NCBI GenBank assembly: GCA_947487595.1
Contig: CANKXJ010000033.1
Coordinates: 1-7,914 of the forward strand
Length of the DNA: 7,914 nt
Direction: 5' to 3'
Origin: Actinomycetota bacterium
GTDB lineage: Bacteria > Actinomycetota > Actinomycetes > Nanopelagicales > Nanopelagicaceae
In this document: positions 6,920 to 7,914 of the stretch, one piece after another
How positions within the stretch are numbered: position 1 is the stretch's first letter
Layout of the letters: each line of letters starts with the position of its first letter
Made by a program: the position numbers and the translations under genes
The notes under the pieces: generated by a model
The model's database searches: none
Seen by the model: the letters and a program-made list of their open reading frames with translations, nothing else
What the model was told of the DNA's origin: nothing

Positions 6920-7914
6920 TGCTCAATCACCGTCCGTCCATCATTTTGAACGGGGCAGGATTTGCGTACTGGGCAGCCTTTACAGCGCTTATTTACGGTG
7001 GCAAAGAAAGTAGCAGCGCCCATGCCGTCGGCAATCTCATTCAATTTCTCTTTTGTCGCCTCAACATCAATAACATGTTGTGGTCTAAGAGTTGCACCTG
7101 CAGTGCTTGTGCCCAGATACACCAGCTCTGCGCCGGCGCTGATACTGCCTTGAGTAAAGCCACCTTCGGCAATTCCCACTTGGTAACTAGCTAACTGCAG
7201 ATTCTCTTTTGCATCCTTGAGTGAAATAGCAGTTCCACCAGTTTTAAAGTCAATGATGAAAAGTGAACCATTGGCTTCAACCTCTAATCGATCCACACTT
7301 CCCCGAATTCGAGCACGACCCAATTTCACATCAAATCTAATTTCAGCATCCACAACTTCTCGCTTGGATTCATTGTGATAGGTAACAAACTTTTCAAGCA
7401 TTGTTACAGCATTCTCTAAATGTGAAGCACTGACCCATCCAGACTCTGGATCTATAAGCTTCCATGAACTCTCTAGACTCGCTATCAAATCTTGCTTAGA
7501 TGTTCCAGGCTCTTGCACCATCTTGGCGGCAAATGCGTGAATGGCAGAACCCAAAACTTGAGCTGTGCTATCACCATCGGTGCCACCATTATTTTGTAGG
7601 AACCATTTCACTCCGCACTCAACAAATGATTCGGCTCCACTAGGAGAGACGACAACTTCTAGGTCTGCATTAATAACTGGTGCATCCGTGCTCAGTGGCA
7701 CAGATCCAATCCAGTTCGCAGGATCTGCTAGATATATTCCTTCAGCTGCCATTGCACTGAGCAAAGAAGCGGCTTCTTTTGCATTTTCGCCATCTAATTG
7801 GCTACGAAGTTCTGCAACTAAGGCAGGGGCGGTAATAGGCCTTGGTACTTCGGTTAACTCAGGTTCTACTGCTTCATCAATCTTCTTTACTAGAACTTCA
7901 ACAGATTCAAAGAA
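6916..7914 (-). CDS. adnA: AdnA, C-terminal third with iron-sulfur nuclease (partial)
   Basis: The frame is open to the right edge, so 332 C-terminal residues are visible and the N-terminal motor lies outside the window. A TTG at 7764 is an internal Leu codon, not the start, because the frame reads without a stop from 7914. Numbering from the edge, a linker region (EVPRPITAPALVAELRS, then DPANWIG and PLSTDAPV) leads into a RecB-type nuclease. The nuclease has Cys100 after SPSGAESFVE, His126 (SAIHAF), Asp208 (GSVDRL), the DFK core Asp222-Lys224 (IIDFKTG), QLASY at 240-244 and a closing C-x2-C-x5-C at Cys311, Cys314 and Cys320. One Cys before the nuclease core plus three after it is the AddB-type pattern that holds a 4Fe-4S cluster. 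The catalytic residues are intact. It ends in TGA, overlapping the adnB GTG by 4 bp, so the two subunits are made together. A stand-alone RecB-like exonuclease cannot be formally excluded without the N-terminus. Confidence 0.85.
   Translation of the reverse strand, partial: FFESVEVLVKKIDEAVEPELTEVPRPITAPALVAELRSQLDGENAKEAASLLSAMAAEGIYLADPANWIGSVPLSTDAPVINADLEVVVSPSGAESFVECGVKWFLQNNGGTDGDSTAQVLGSAIHAFAAKMVQEPGTSKQDLIASLESSWKLIDPESGWVSASHLENAVTMLEKFVTYHNESKREVVDAEIRFDVKLGRARIRGSVDRLEVEANGSLFIIDFKTGGTAISLKDAKENLQLASYQVGIAEGGFTQGSISAGAELVYLGTSTAGATLRPQHVIDVEATKEKLNEIADGMGAATFFATVNKRCKGCPVRKSCPVQNDGRTVIEQ

Noticed and set aside
6913..7194. Plus-strand open frame starting near the adnA/adnB junction
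   Set aside because: It is antisense to the AdnA nuclease and Cys motif. Its Cys-containing peptide is a by-product of the opposite strand.
6916..7764. adnA starting at the TTG at 7764
   Set aside because: The frame continues open through 7914 with AdnA-like linker sequence, so this is an internal Leu codon of a gene cut by the window edge.
1..7914. Signs of a defence island, prophage, CRISPR array or transposon
   Set aside because: There are no integrase, transposase, direct-repeat array or toxin-antitoxin genes. The helicase-nuclease genes are the housekeeping AdnAB and UvrD2 types with conserved neighbours.

Overview
The window carries a DNA-repair locus from an actinobacterium of modest GC content. 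The lineage call rests on three things: adnA-adnB, the double motor-nuclease pair known mainly from Actinobacteria; a UvrD2-type helicase; and the gene order adnA-adnB ... nudC ... uvrD2, which matches the Mycobacterium locus as I remember it. The base composition is clearly below that of mycobacteria or streptomycetes (my impression by eye, about mid-40s % GC). With the tight packing, this suggests a streamlined, probably aquatic actinobacterium such as the freshwater acI/Nanopelagicales group. That placement is inference.

Layout by position, with most genes on the minus strand. Reading the minus strand from the right edge: 7914-6916 is the C-terminal third of adnA, open at the window edge, holding an iron-sulfur RecB-type nuclease. 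It overlaps the GTG start of adnB (6919-3722, complete, UvrD-like motor plus nuclease) by 4 bp. A plus-strand endonuclease/exonuclease/phosphatase (EEP) gene follows at 2922-3725. Its stop codon overlaps the adnB stop tail to tail, and its start faces the nudC start. Then come nudC (best start 2894, end 1947) and uvrD2 (1947-274), joined by a TAATG stop/start overlap. Last is a small minus-strand gene (161-3) for a 52-residue, repeat-rich protein of unknown function.

How they fit together: AdnA and AdnB are expected to form one heterodimer that unwinds and trims double-strand DNA ends. UvrD2 is a second superfamily 1 helicase. NudC is an NADH pyrophosphatase that can also remove NAD caps from RNA. 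The EEP protein is a metal-dependent phosphodiesterase or nuclease of unknown substrate. There is no rRNA, tRNA, CRISPR array, insertion sequence or prophage gene. The longest non-coding stretch is 112 bp (162-273).

I see no wholly new system. The points most worth following are the UvrD2 that stops right after its motor core, the back-to-back leaderless-type promoters between the EEP gene and nudC, the EEP gene wedged in against its neighbours, and the uncharacterised small protein.
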